Assembly: GCA_030549335.1 (NCBI GenBank)
Contig: CM060188.1
Location: forward strand, 69,780,696-69,844,695
From: Pontederia crassipes
Lineage: Eukaryota; Streptophyta; Magnoliopsida; Commelinales; Pontederiaceae
DNA length: 64,000 bases
Direction: 5' to 3'
A program made the translations under genes and the position numbers. Position 1 is the stretch's first letter. Each line of letters begins with the position of its first letter. The notes under the pieces were generated by a model. It was not told where the DNA came from, searched no databases, and saw nothing but the letters and a program-made list of their open reading frames with translations. Shown here piece after piece: positions 12,341 to 24,434 of this stretch.

Positions 12341-13617
12341 AGTGGGCTGCTTCGAATCCCTCCAAAATCAGCATCCACGACTAACATATGCGCTATGGAC
12401 ATTTCGGCTAGCACCCACCTTCGCCGCCACACAGACAGTAAATCCGGTTGTGTATTTTCTCTTTTCTTTATTTTTCATTTCTTTTTTTCCCTTTTTATTG
12501 AGTATGCATCTCTTTCCCTTATTGGCCTAACATTGGAACAGTGTCTAGTTCGAGCTTGGGGGAGTTTGCATTTCATCCATTGCATTCTTCTTTATTTTTC
12601 TTTTTATTTGCGTATGTATGCATTTATCCAAAACAAAAACAAAAAAAAAATTGAAAATTTGAAAATTTTCCAAAATACCAATGCATGCATTTTTGCCACC
12701 ATCTTACTAACTCTTGTCTTACTATTTTAATTATCTTTAAGTAAAGTTCAAAGACGTCGTTAACTGATGAAATTTGAATGCTTTTCTTTCTTATCACTTC
12801 TATTTCAGTATTAAACTTATGGACTATGTGCCTATGCTAAATAGAATTATGAATGTCTAGACGACAAAATCATTTTTATTTATTTCTTTTAAGTCTTGAT
12901 AGTAGTAGCCTTTTTATTGACCATATTAAGTACTCCTTGAGTCAAAAAAAAAGTGTGGAAAAAAAATTATAGTAAAAAAAAAGTGTTTGAATAAAGTTGT
13001 GTGTAGGTACAAAAGTGTTATCCGAAACCAAAGTGTGTTCGGATAATTAGATCCGTAGGGATTCGTCGATCGAAAACCTACTACAAGGACCATCTTGTGG
13101 AATATGGAGAAGCACTGGCAAGCTCGAACTCTTCATTCAGAACCTTGGTTGTTCAGGCAAGTAAATTCGAGGGGTGTCTTATCACCTGTTGTCCTAAGGC
13201 CATCTGGTCCGGGAATCATCAGTCTAAAGCCCGCTACATGGACTTCCTTGTGCAATTCTGCTTGAATATTAGAACTTTTAAAATGATTGAAAATAAAAAT
13301 GAAAAAAAGAGAAAGAAAAAGAAAAAAAAAGTTTTAAGCTCAATTAGTACTTATGTGTTCAATGTTAATGATATTATTTGACGGATTATTTATTTTTCTA
13401 AAAGGCTAAATTTGAAATTGTTTAAATTTGTGTAGCATTCAAACCCTCTATGAAGCTAAGTGCATGGAAAGTGGTAAGACACTGAGTAGTAGGTGTGCAA
13501 AAAAATTGTATAAGAAAATTAGTGTTGATAATATGACAGTTGCTGTTAATATGGCGGGGCGGCTATGATGTTGAATTTTTGCTTGAGGACAAGCAAGACT
13601 TTAAGCTTGGAGGAGTT
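12341..13617 (+). other. 3' untranslated region and polypurine tract of Athila-like element
   Basis: AT-rich non-coding sequence with A-runs (12635-12660, 12942-12990, 13300-13330). It ends with TTGAGGACAAGCAAGACTTT and a purine tract, AAGCTTGGAGGAG, just before the 3' LTR, where plus-strand DNA synthesis would be primed. A similar word, AGCTTGGGGGAG, occurs earlier at 12552. No gene recognised. Confidence 0.55.
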
Positions 13618-15343
13618 AGATGCATACAAAATATAACATATTTTACTTTATTATTTTAATTAATTTTTCTGTAATTTGATCTTGGCATGCATCATTTTAG
13701 ATCATTTTTAATCATAATTCTGGATTTATTGATTTTGATTATTAAAGCTTTGAATATTTTAACTAAAGAGGTATTTACTTAATTTTTATAATTATTTTGC
13801 AAGCAAGCCGAATTAATGGATGGATTAATTCAGTCACAGTATAATTGAGATAAGGAGTAAAATCATATTTGGATATCATTTAGAGGTTTTGGGCATAAAC
13901 GATAATTGCAAAGTTGTTATCAACCGTAATCCACATCACAAAGAGATTTTGGGCAAAACATGTATGAAGGAATTACGTATCGGCCGAGATGATCATAGCC
14001 AGGGCGTAAAATTGAGTTTATCACCTTCATTGGATAAAATTACGTCTGGCATCCTTGGGGGTAAAAGAAATGCAACTTAATTTTTTAGGTGTAACATGAA
14101 GTAATCCATGCATACATGGCCGAAACTTATTGGTCAACAATATGTAATTTTGGACGTAATGATTGAAGGAACTTATCATTTTAGCTGAGATTAGAAGAAG
14201 GGAGTAAGATAAGAAGAGTTTATCATTTTGGGCATAATGGTTAAAAGAACTTATCATTTTGGCCGAGATCGTATCAACTTTTATCCAGTAAATTTAAATC
14301 CAGCCATAGGATTTACGCCCGTAATCAATATGAAGACTCCTATAAATAGAGGACGAAATCATTAATCCAATTCGTGCCTTGAAATTTGATTTTCTTTCAC
14401 AACGAGTCGTGAGCTTCGCAGGCTTCGACCAAGAGAGAGATTTGATCGGATGGCTAAGTCAAACGCTCCGACAACATCCAACGGCCCTGATTTATTCTTG
14501 GTGTAATTCTTTCGATTATCATTTGTATTTTATTATTATCTCTCTACAATTCTAAGATGAACTCCATGTTTTAGTTATTTTATTTTTAGGAGATTATTAT
14601 TGAAGGGAAATTCTGTGAACCTTTATTTTATTATTATTGAATTTCTTTTGATCAATTTTTAATTATGTTTAGTGCTTTTGATTTAATTATTTAAATTTTT
14701 TATTTAAGTAATTACCAGTTTGTGGGCTATATGATTTCAAATTTTCTTTAGTTAAATTAAATGATTTATTGCGAAATTAAAAATTTACATAGGTCTAATA
14801 ACTAGTGTGTGGAGAATTAGATCTGCATGGTCTCTTAATCTATACCAATTTGTGAAGTGATTAATTGTCTAGAATTTTCATATTAACGCATCTTAAATCT
14901 AATCTCATCTGCATGAATACCAGTTTGTGGGACTTTATTTTTGATTAAATTTAAGATAATTTGATTTGTCAGATTAAATAGCAGAATTATCAGTTTGTGG
15001 ACAGTGATTTTAATCTTGTAAATTAATTACTTAGAAAAATTCTTAATCCATCTTAAGATTTTTAATTTATCTTTTATAGTTCACATATTTATCCTTAATT
15101 TATTATCATCCTGAGACCAACTTCGACACCATTATCTTATTATTATCTTATTTTCTCTATTTTATTTTGCAATTAGAAAACTTATTTTCAAAACCCATAT
15201 TTTTTCTCTCTTATTAATTTATAAAATCAAATACTGAATTAATAATATTACTTGAGCGACTCTCTTTACTCCTATTGCTATATTACTTGAGCGACTAGTG
15301 CACTTGCTAGCGATTTTATTTTGCTATATCATTATACGCATCA
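13618..15343 (+). repeat. 3' LTR of Athila-like element
   Basis: About 1,726 bp, collinear with 5323-7055. It ends GCATCA at 15343 and is followed directly by the TSD copy TGTAG (15344-15348). The start is inferred by alignment with the 5' LTR, since the terminal TG has mutated (TAGATGCAT against TGATGCAT). Confidence 0.85.
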
Positions 15344-15348
15344 TGTAG

Positions 15349-15528
15349 GGTTTATTGAAAGCTCGTGATAGGGCACAGATGTTGGAGATCATGCTCGGTG
15401 ATTGATGCTAAGTCATCGACAGCATAAGTGATCTATGTTGGCTATTAAGCGGATGATGGTGGAATCAAAGGCAGAAGTGGCGACTGATTGTATGCTGGCG
15501 TGCTCGGGAATTGGAGAAAAGGTGGCGG
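15349..15528 (-). repeat. Middle piece of the interrupted minus-strand LTR
   Basis: Sequence between the Athila-like element and the solo LTR. It probably continues the LTR fragment 4691-5322 and resumes at 17120, since both insertions carry clean target duplications. No coding content. The assignment is by position, not by a full alignment. Confidence 0.4.
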
Positions 15529-17114
15529 TGATGCATCCAAAATATAATTAGCCATATATTTAATCACATTTTGATTCATTTTCATATAGCATGCATCATT
15601 TTATTACCTTATTTGTTTTAATTTTATAAAAATAGAAATCTGCCCAAATTCTATGTTTTATTGTAGAAAAAATAAGAGAAACGACTTAGGAAGCCACCAG
15701 CGAGACACTCAAATTGGAGTTAAAACGGAGCTGGAAATCACAAACTAGTAAAATTGGCTGAAATTTGGATATAATGGACTGTGATGAAACTGCAACGGTC
15801 ATAACAGAAGATCGTTAAATGCTCAGTTTTGTGCTGAAAACTTACCCGAGTTATGATCCGTGACTAGAATATTATGGTATGTGAAAACACAACTTCTACT
15901 TCAATTTGAACATTGTGAGGATCGTGAAATACATGTTGTGAGTCGTGAGAAGCCATATTTTGGCTGTTACAAAATTGTTATTGGCCATTACGAAGATAGA
16001 TTTTGAGATTTTCTTTGACTTTTCTCAGGAATTTGTTTTGGATTCCAAACTTTATAAGTATGAGGGATCACTAGGAAACATTTTTATTCAAAATTAGAGG
16101 AGTTTTGAAGTTTAATCCGAATTTCAAATTGAAACTCTATCAAAACTCTTAAGACACCTGGAGGCTACACATAGAGACCCTAGGAGATAGAAAATGTGGT
16201 GCTTGAGACCTCGGAGTCGTGTGTTATTGCTGAGGATGAATTTCAGGTTTGATGAAGATTTTTTGAAGAAACTACGGAACAGTTCATTTGTTTTTGTTTC
16301 ACAGCGATCCAGAGATCACCAAAGGCAAATAATTATTTATTCTACCTATTATTTGGATGTTATTTACTCATACTTTTTATGCCTAATTAATTTTACGATA
16401 GAGATTTTTATTATTTGTTTCGATAAACTTCGTGCACTCGGTTGATTAGATTTAAATTAATACAATTATTTCAGTTTCTTTTTATTATGATTGTTGTGCT
16501 TAATGTTTTCTACTGAGATTATTATATTCTAAGGTGAGACTACAAACTAGGTGTGGGTTAGAATTGGATAATTTTTAGTGGATCGATTTTTAAATTAAAG
16601 TTGAAGCAATCATAACACGAAACTAGTAACTCGTCATTTGTGCTAGATTTTGTGCGGTCTATCAGTTTTTACCAAATGTGGATGACTATTAATTTAGGAT
16701 ATACAACTTAATGCATCTTCTTGCTCAACTGATAGTTTGTGGTCTTAAGTTTTGTGAGAATTAAAATAATTTGACTTACTTAGCGTAGAGGTCATTAATT
16801 TAGGTCATAATCCATCTTCTGAACTGAATTTGTTTATCATTATTATAATTCAATCATCATTATTTTTCATGCTAGTTAATTCTTAACCATCCATAATAAT
16901 AAGACTCAACACCCATTTACTTTATGTTTGTTATTTAATTTTTATTTTCATATCACAATACCATTTTCTTCTCATAGTGGATTATTGAGATAGATTAGAT
17001 TTAACTACATCCTCGTGGGATCGACAACTCTAGTCTACATTTTATTACTTGATACGATTAGTGCGTTTACTAGCAATTTTATTGTTACAAATTTAATGCA
17101 TGTGTGCATGATGC
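15529..17114 (+). mobile_element. Solo LTR of a gypsy (Athila-type) element, TSD GGCGG
   Basis: 1,586 bp starting TGATGCATCC. It carries near its end the Athila-type block GTGGGATCGACAACTC, then GATTAGTGCGTTTACTAGC. The 5-bp sequence GGCGG flanks both sides (15524-15528 and 17115-17119). There is no internal coding region, so the element was reduced to a single LTR by recombination between its two LTRs. The expected terminal GCATCA is altered to GCATGATGC. The sequence is related to, but clearly diverged from, the LTRs at 5323 and 13618. Confidence 0.65.
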
Positions 17115-17119
17115 GGCGG

Positions 17120-17703
17120 CGATATGATGTTATTGCTACTTCTAAAACCTGGACGGGGGTGTTGTGAGCTAGTCGATGCTAGCATCGGAGAAGGAAGGTG
17201 GTCGGCGGCGTGGGCTTGACGAGAACGGCGATGGCAATTGAGGGCGGTGGTACGCAAGAGGTTGCTCGGGTTGAACGTTGGTGTCTGGTGCCACAAGCAA
17301 GGCGGCTAGGGTTCACGCTCGTGCCCCTTATGTTTGATAAAGATTGGACGATCCGATTTCTGCCACATGTCATCCCAAATTGTGCCACGTCACTTGAAAC
17401 AAAAATGTTAGAAATCATAAACGTGATAACGTGCAACAGGAATGCCCAATATGTTCAGGTTTGTAACAATTGTGCTTTGCAAAATAATGGCTGTGATCAG
17501 TATTCACAATGGCTGTGCTCGATCAATTTTGGCATGGTCGTGACCCGATGGGAATGGCCGTGACTGAGGAAGTTGAATCATGCATCGTGTTCCACATCAC
17601 GACCGTGACATGTCATTGGAATGGCCGTGATAGTGTCAACCCTGGAGCAAATTTCTTGAGGCATTGTCCATTCACTTTGAAAGCATTACCTTGATCTTCT
17701 TGT
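17120..17703 (-). repeat. Right piece of the interrupted LTR / gypsy LTR-like sequence
   Basis: Contains several 'ggccgtgac' and 'gaccgtgac' words (17490-17640), as in 3855-4090 and 4960-5040, which supports membership of the same gypsy LTR family. Open frames here show no protein domain. It is cut on the right by the CACTA element. Confidence 0.4.
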
Positions 17704-17706
17704 GGA

Positions 17707-20700
17707 CACTACAAGAAAACTATTGAATAGTGACTAGAATTAGAGTCTGAAAGATTGTGAGGCTAAGTCGATGCCATTGTTGATGCAACAACATCGCCGC
17801 AGCATTGGATGAAATGTGACGCAAATAGCCTCACGTTTGCCTAGGTTTAGTGTCACCATCACGCTACAAAAATGTGATGCTGTGTTGATGCTTTGTTGAC
17901 ACTACAACAACACTACTGGTATGTGCGCTAACATCCTAACGAGCGATAAATATCAGCGCTACTTTAATGTCGAAAGACTGTGACTGTATTGTCCACCTTA
18001 TCACCGCTGAAGACCGACGCCAAAGCGATGCTAGCTTGAGAGCGTATACTCAGTGTCGTAGTGGCGATAATATAATACCTAGTTAGCATGATGAAACTAA
18101 CTAGTTAAAGTTTGATAAATGTGCTACATGTCAAATTGTGAGTTTATCATCTTTTTTAGGTTTGTGGCATCTTTCCGTTATCATGCCTTCAGAAAATGTC
18201 AAATTGTGCTTAAATGTCAAATTGTGAGTTTATCATTACAAAGTGATGCAAATAGACAAATGGTTAACACTTATATCCTATTCGAATCTATATTGTTCTT
18301 AATTATGCCTCAAATGCTAGGGACAAATAATGGTAAGTTCTAATAAATGTTGGGTGAACTTGAAACCAAATACGGATCAATTTGTTTCTTATCAAATTTT
18401 GGTCTCTTTTGGTCATGTTCTCATTTTACTTACTAAGAATGTGGATCAACATTCTTGGTAAATAAAATGAGAATATTGAAAAAAAAAGAGGCCAAAATAT
18501 GATAATTTATTTGTTAGTAAGAATTTATTGACATATGCCTATCCATATGCAAGAAGATTAATTAGTTGTCCATTACAAAAATAAAAAAGTTAGAACGTAG
18601 TTGGATTCATTGTCGGAAGGATAAATGTGACGTTATATCAGAAGAATATAAGAGTGGTGTTGATGAATTTATTGAGGTGGCATATGAAAATAAGGTGTTA
18701 CTTATTCAGGTTGCTTGGACGTTTTTAATTTGATATTAACTATTCATGTAATTGTTTTAACTATTTTTTATGATGACAATTGCTATGCCCCCACCGAGAG
18801 TGAAGGATGCTTCACCACATTCCAGCGTCCACTCCACACGACCACGCGATGGCGATTGACATATAATGTCAGGTGATATATTTATTATTATTTAATTTAT
18901 ATTTGTCATGTACTTACAATAATAATTTCTTATTCATATGGTGCAAGTTTCTATGCCGCCAATGAGACAAGCCATTTTGACGAGCGGACTACCATGACGG
19001 TAGATATCACATGAGGTGAGAACTTTACTATATTATATATATATATATATCAATTATCATTAGTTTAATTTGATATTAAACTAATGATTTAGTTTGTACA
19101 TGGGCCTGCCGATCATGTTGGACCTTCTCAACCTACCCAAGATGCATTAGATGATGATTTCGCTTCGGCAGAAAAGAAGAATTCCACGTAATGGGGTGTT
19201 CACAGTCAACAACATTGCTCGGTCGTAAGTTAAATAAGTTATATCAATTTTATTATAGTTTTACAAATTACAGGCCCACTTTCATATATTCTTCTACCAT
19301 GCGGGATGTTAGTGCTCTTGTCCTTGTCCACTTGCCGGAAGGGGTAGGATCATGGAATGATGTCCCAATTCAAGTGCAGGATGACAACTTTCGTACCATA
19401 TGACCTTTTTTTATTAGATAATTTATTTTATACTATTTTTAAATTACTAAATTTTATAATAATTTTAGGAAGCAAATCAACTTCATCTTGAACTTAGTTT
19501 GGGGAGGATTCGTAGACGCTTTGAGGAGGTGACAGAGAAACTTCTCCCAAATCGCCGATATAAGTTTCACATGGTCGGCACGTCCACCGGACCCAGTTTG
19601 GAGCATGGCATACAAAAATGTCCAAAGCATATTAGGCACCCACCTTGGGATATGAAGTGGTAAATAAGTTTACATTTGAATTATTTTTTATTTAATTTAT
19701 AATTTCACAAAGTCTGAGTATTTGATGTTGATGCAGGATGGATGAAGAATGATAGAGAAAGTCTCAAAAGGCAAAAGTTAATAGACTTTCGAAGCCCTAG
19801 CCCTCATCCACACAGGAGGGTCAATTCGATTTGACGAGCATTGGCGGCGCATGGTAATGTAGATACAAAATTGAATAATCAAACTTTTATCTTATACTTA
19901 CTAATTATTTTGTAAAATTTAAAACTTTGTTGTAGGAGGAAAAAATAAGATGGTCATGTCAATTTTCGCGTGGTCTATGAGGCCACACATGAGAGCAAGA
20001 AGACCAATGGTCACTTCCACTACTCAGAGTTTTGGTAAGTCTCATGACATGTTCATTGGTTGTTCGCATTAGTATAAATGATTTTCAAATGTGCAATGTT
20101 AGCGATTTTTTAGGATGCATACAATGAGATGATGGTCGAGAAGTACGGAGATGATTCTAGTACACAACCACCACATACCATATCTCATAAACGATTCATA
20201 TTTTTAATGTTATATAATACTTTATATGGTTATATGGATTTTAATGTTATATAATTTATATGATTTTTAGTGTTTATATGGTTATATAATTTTTTTCCTT
20301 TGCAGAGGATGCTAACATTTGGGAGGAGATGGTTGGCACAATACGAGGATGATACATGAGGGGCATAGGAGTTGCCGCTCAAGTTCCTAGGAGGATCAAG
20401 GGACTTATCTCGGAGCACCTTTCTCAACATCTGACTCTCATCTTGCAGACGATTCAGAGTATGCTCTAGTGACACAGCCAGGTCAAGGTCAAGGACCCAG
20501 TACGTCGGCGTCTAATATTAGGAATGACATCGATGATGATAATAATTTAGGATAGAAACTTTTGTTTCCTATTTGTGATGTTTGATATGATGGTGTAATG
20601 TTTATTAGTTTTTTATATGCATTACTCTTTATTACTTATTGTTATGAATGCTTAGATCATTGTGATGAATGTCAAGAATGCATTGCAAATTGTATGGGGA

Positions 20701-21066
20701 GGGAAGGGAAGAATAGAGGCGAAAATGAAATGGGACAAAATAATTGGTAATTAGCGCCTCCTAAGTGCCTCAATAGAGACACACTAGGGTTGGGCGCCAT
20801 ATGGAACATGTCGTACTTAGCGTCATATTAGTGTCGCGTTAGCGTTGCAATATTTAGCGTCACTTTAGTGTGACCATAGAGACACCATACAACATCATGT
20901 TAGTATTAATTTAGTGTCGCATGAGCGTCTACGTAGTGTCAAGCTTTGGCGACGCGGTAGAGTCCAAGTAGAGCCACACTCTACGGCACAAAACTGCATT
21001 AGGGATTGTCTTAGCGCCATATTAGCGTCTGAATAGCGTCTAGTTTAGTGTCCACATGGCGTAGTG
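17707..21066 (+). mobile_element. CACTA (En/Spm) DNA transposon
   Basis: The left end is CACTACAAGAAAA, the standard terminus of plant CACTA elements. The right end is GTAGTG at 21061-21066. Sub-terminal regions carry many 'gacgc' words on the left (17815-18060) and 'ttagcgtc/tagtgtc' words on the right (20810-21060), the expected transposase-binding-like repeats. Transposase remnants lie between. Only about the first 6 bp of the two ends match as inverted repeats, and the 3-bp flanks differ (GGA and GAA), so the right boundary is less certain. It abuts a copia family A fragment on the right only, showing later rearrangement. Confidence 0.75.
18800..20555 (+). pseudogene. CACTA transposase remnant (Ptta/En-Spm family), exon-like blocks
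   Basis: Degenerate plant En/Spm transposase. Recognisable blocks: RDVSALVLVHLPEGVGSW near 19305; SQKAKVNRLSKP near 19765; then, in a shifted frame, HTGGSIRFDEHWRRM near 19810-19853, the hallmark of this family. EATHESKKTNGHFHYSEFW lies near 19980 and DAYNEMMVEKYGDDSSTQPP near 20115. The C-terminal block is at 20330-20555. AT-rich intron-like stretches separate the blocks. A stop and a frameshift between SQKAKVNR and HTGGS mark it as broken. The protein would bind sub-terminal repeats and help move the element. Confidence 0.75.
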
Positions 21067-21070
21067 GAAG

Positions 21071-21897
21071 GGAACTAATAGAAGAGGTAGGGATGGCAGG
21101 ATCAAAACCAGCTGAAACCCCAATGGAACAAAATCTCAGGCTTACAACATACGAGTATGACCACCAATACTTAATCATACTAAAGATCCATTACTTAGTG
21201 ATCCATAATTGTTTCAAAGATTGATAGGGAGGCTCATCCACCTTACCCAAACCAGACCAGATATTACATTTGTTGTCAGGCACTTGAGCCAATTTATGCA
21301 CAATCCAAAAACATCACATCAGGAAGCAGCATTGCAGGTCATCAGGTATTTGAAGAATTCACCCGGAAGCGGTTTTTTTTTTCCTCCAGGAAAGACAATG
21401 CAACGAAAGCTTTTTGTGATGCGGATTGGGCTTCGTGTGTTTTCAGTAGGAAATCATTGTCAGCCTTTTGGGTTCAGATTGGTGTCTCTTTGGTTTCATG
21501 AAAATCTAAAAAACAAGAAGTTGTGTCTCGAACATCAGCTGAATCAGAATATCGAAGTATAGCCTTGGTTGTCGCAGAAATCATTTGGCTGGAAAGATTG
21601 ATGTCTGAATTACATCTGAGTGTTCAGAAGCCGATCACAGTGTATAGTGATAGTCGATCAGCCATCCAGATAGCAGAAAATCCGGTATTTCATAAGCGGA
21701 CAAAACATATTGAAGTGGATTGCTTGTTTGTTTGTGACAAAGAGTTGCAGAAATTAATCAGACTTCAATATTTGTCTACTTCAGAGCAGCTGGCAGATAT
21801 CTTGACGAAAAGCCTTGCTAGAGCTCAACATGAATACTTGACTAGCAAGTTGGGACTATTCGATATCTTCCAGTCTAAACTTGAGGGGGAGTGTTGA
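21071..21897 (+). pseudogene. Copia family A: C-terminal RT / RNase H fragment
   Basis: 3' third of a copia polyprotein, collinear with 51505-52349. It reads FQRLIGRLIHLTQTRPDIT near 21210, then a frameshifted RNase H domain including AESEYRSIALVVAEIIWLER (21528-21597) and TVYSDSRSAIQIAENPVFH (about 21640). It ends ADILTKSLARAQHEYLTSKL and LEGEC, with the stop inside the LTR start. The left end is joined directly to the CACTA terminus; upstream RT, integrase and gag are absent. Confidence 0.8.
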
Positions 21898-22193
21898 AGT
21901 TGTTGATGTCGACGTGCGTGTAACTGAAAGAAGTTATGCAAAGTGAACACTTGATGGATAAAGCGATGTGGCGGCAGTTTACGAATTACAATTTTCTGTT
22001 ATTACTATAGCATATCTTAAAATACCATAACAGTGTTTTATTACAAAAAAACTGACTATAAAAAGTTGTAGTAGAAGTCCTCTGCAGTATGCAAGCAGTT
22101 ACTGATCAATAAACTCATTCCACTGCTTTCCCAATTCTTAATCTCTCAAATATATTTTTCTAACTCGATTTCAATCCTGTAGCAATTTTAACA
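21892..22193 (+). repeat. Copia family A LTR (302 bp), right TSD GTGGT
   Basis: Runs from TGTTGAAGTT to TTTTAACA. It is preceded by the polypurine tract TTGAGGGGGAG and followed by GTGGTTAG, the copia family B target. The same right junction recurs at 31372 and 52645, which indicates duplication of one insertion. Confidence 0.85.
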
Positions 22194-23090
22194 GTGGTTA
22201 GATACAAGAAAGATCTATGTTATCAGGGATGTAGAACTCTATGATGATATCTTTCCTTTCTCTCCTGTAAATATCAAATCAGAAAACATAATCAGTGTTT
22301 TCCAAAATCAGGATTTTTGCCTGACAACATAGATGATTTTTTGCCATCTTATGATCCTGCTGCTCAGGATGTAAGGCCTTCACAATCTGAAGAGGCATTT
22401 GAAGACAGCACAATTGACAACCATGCCGTCGACACTGGCAATTACTTTTTGGATTCGTCTTCTACCACTCCAGCAAAGATCTACCTCACCTATCATTTCT
22501 AATCCAATTATCAGAAAAATGAACAAGTACCTGCAGGAGCTAAAAGAAACACAAGACCTCCTCCTAACTGGTTGCAGGACTACGTGACCAGTAATGTCAT
22601 TTCTACTGACTATGCATATCAAATTCAATAGTCTTTCATACAAGGTATGTTCATCACAACGTACAGCCTTCTTAACAGCTCTCAGGAGTTTTTGAGCCAT
22701 CCACCTATAATCAGGCAATTAACTGATGTGAAGTGACTGGAAGTATGATTTAAACTTGCTTGGCATGGAATTTTTCATGTCAACTCAAGGTATCTTTCTA
22801 TTACAAAGGAAGTATGATTTAAACTTGCTTGCTGATTTTGGACTTGCTGGAGAATGAGAAATAAACTTGCCTGCAGCTACTTACCCCAATAGAACAAAAT
22901 GAGAAATATACTACTTGATCTCACGTTTGGAAATCTGGATGATTCCTTACGTGAGTCTATCGATGGTTATCAGAGACTAATTGGGAGTTTTTTTATACTT
23001 AACACATACTCGACAAGAAATTACCTTTGTTGCTCATCACTTAAATGGAACTCTTCGAATTGTTCACTACTTGAAGAATTCATCTGGTAC
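22194..23090 (+). pseudogene. Copia family B fragment (integrase-RT linker and RT C-terminus)
   Basis: Starts at the A insertion site and continues family B. The acidic linker translates as DNIDDFLPSYDPAAQDVRPS and SEEAFEDSTIDNHAVDTGNY (22317-22450). Near 22970 a decayed RT C-terminus reads YQRLIGSFF and then continues in another frame. The RT core is missing. Collinear copies lie at 26883, 27658, 47107 and 57117. Confidence 0.7.
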
Positions 23091-23342
23091 ACTAATTAAT
23101 CAATAATTCACGGCAAATAAAGAAAATGAAATAACAAAAAGGAATATATAATATTCTTAACAAAAAAAAAATCGGAGTTACACAAATGAGACAGTCCGAG
23201 AAAAGCATAGAAGAAGACGACGAGAGCAAAAAGAAACAAAACAAAAAAAAAGAAAAGAAAAAAAAACCTACAAATTTTCTTTAACAAGATAGAAATTGAT
23301 TAAAAACCATTAGCGGAAGCCAATTTAAAAATCTTCAATTAT
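23091..23342. repeat. A-rich junction repeat, copy 1
   Basis: A-rich block starting near CTAATTAATCAATAATTCA, with GACGAGAGCAAAAAGAAAC in the middle and TATAGAGGTTTATTGGTT at the end. It also occurs at 28610, 31845, 37000 (partial) and 57955. In the last three it leads into the CAF1/NAC leader; here it is joined to copia A at the shared word ATTGGTT. Confidence 0.65.
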
Positions 23343-24272
23343 AGAGGTTTATTGGTTCACTTGCTATTCAGAATGGAAAGAAAATAAATAAAATTCTTTG
23401 TATTCCAGACTTTAAAATCAAACTTCTTTCAGTTGCTCAATTAACTAAAGATCTATGTGGTTCTATCATTTTCTTTCCTAATTTCCGTCTAACTCAGGAC
23501 CAGCACAGTGGGGAGTTGAAGCTGATTGGTAGAGAGCATCAAGGACTTTATTACCTTGTGGAGTCAAAGGTCATTAAGCCAGGAATTTCATCCGCTGTAA
23601 CCATCCTATCACCTGAGAAGAAAGTAGAGCTATGGCACAAAAGACTTGGGCATATACATATAGCAAAGTTGCAGTTTGTCTCAGATGTTAGAGATTGTGT
23701 TAAATCAGATATTCTACAATGTACAATTTGTCCATTAGCAAAATAAACAAGAGTTTCTTTCCAAAGTGTTGCTAAATTTCATAGTAAAAGGTTTTTTGAC
23801 CTTTTGCACATAGATACATGGGGACCATGTAATCCGGTATCACTTTCTGGTTATAAATACTTTCTTACAATTGTGGATGACTATAGTCGTATGACATGGA
23901 TCTTTTTCATGAAAAATAAAACTGAATGTGCCCAACATTTACATGATTTTTTTTGTTCAAAGTGCGATACAATTTGATGTCAAGGTAAAAATTATAAGGT
24001 CAGACAATGGAGGTGAATTCTTTAATCAAACTTGCAATTCCTTATTCAAAAGTAAAGGAATTATACATCAAAGTAGCTGTCCATACTCACCTCAGCAGAA
24101 CGGTATTGTTGAAAGAAAGCATAGGCATATACTTGATGTTGCCAAGTCTTTAATATTTCAATCTGCTTTGCCTCTATCCTACTGGGAGGAAAGTGTTAGA
24201 TCTGCGGTGCATATTATTAACCGAATTCCTCTTTCGGTGTTGCAGAATATGTCACCACATCACAATTTTTTA
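23343..24272 (+). pseudogene. Copia family A: protease-to-integrase fragment
   Basis: Collinear with 49245-50150. Reads LLSVAQLTKDLCGSIIFFPN, then the integrase zinc-binding region (ELWHKRLGHIHIAKLQFVSD, with C-x2-C in LQCTICPLAK). The catalytic core follows with IDTWGP, RSDNGGEFF and SPQQNGIVERKHRHI, so the D, D and E positions are present. A stop follows LAK (23745) and a frameshift occurs near 23950. It is truncated on both sides. Confidence 0.8.
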
Positions 24273-24277
24273 CAGAA

Positions 24278-24434
24278 TAGCGCGTCGGTTGGAAGTATAA
24301 AACCAGAATGAAGCTATGTAGATGATAAGCTCTTTTTTGGAAAAAAGTCTTCTACGTTTCTTCTCCAAATTCTTCATCCACTTCAAAAGTCTTCATTAAG
24401 ATTCAGATTGTGGATCTTAACATGGTATAAGAGC
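24278..24434 (+). repeat. Copia family B LTR 3' end and primer binding site
   Basis: A short LTR fragment ending GGATCTTAACA at 24422, followed by TGGTATAAGAGCC. This is a one-base variant of the initiator-tRNA-Met primer site TGGTATCAGAGC used by plant copia elements. The same arrangement occurs at 42221-42347. Confidence 0.6.

Larger units (their letters stand above)
5323..15343 (+). mobile_element. Athila-like LTR retrotransposon, complete but pol-less, TSD TGTAG
   Basis: A 10,021-bp element bounded by two long LTRs (5323-7055 and about 13618-15343). The 5' LTR starts TGATGC and both LTRs end GCATCA. The 5-bp sequence TGTAG lies immediately outside both ends (5318-5322 and 15344-15348), a perfect target-site duplication. 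Order inside: degenerate tRNA-Asp-type primer site at 7062, gag remnant at 8449-9699, GC-rich spacer, Athila ORF1-like remnant at 10850-12340, 3' UTR, purine-rich tract at 13601-13616, 3' LTR. I find no protease, reverse transcriptase, RNase H or integrase, so it would have depended on a helper. Both protein frames are broken. Boundaries are supported directly by the TSD. The lineage follows from the ORF1 and gag motifs. Confidence 0.85.

Noticed and set aside
17198..17563. 121-codon frame next to the CACTA element
   Set aside because: Lies in gypsy LTR-like sequence with repeated 'ccgtgac' words. No domain.
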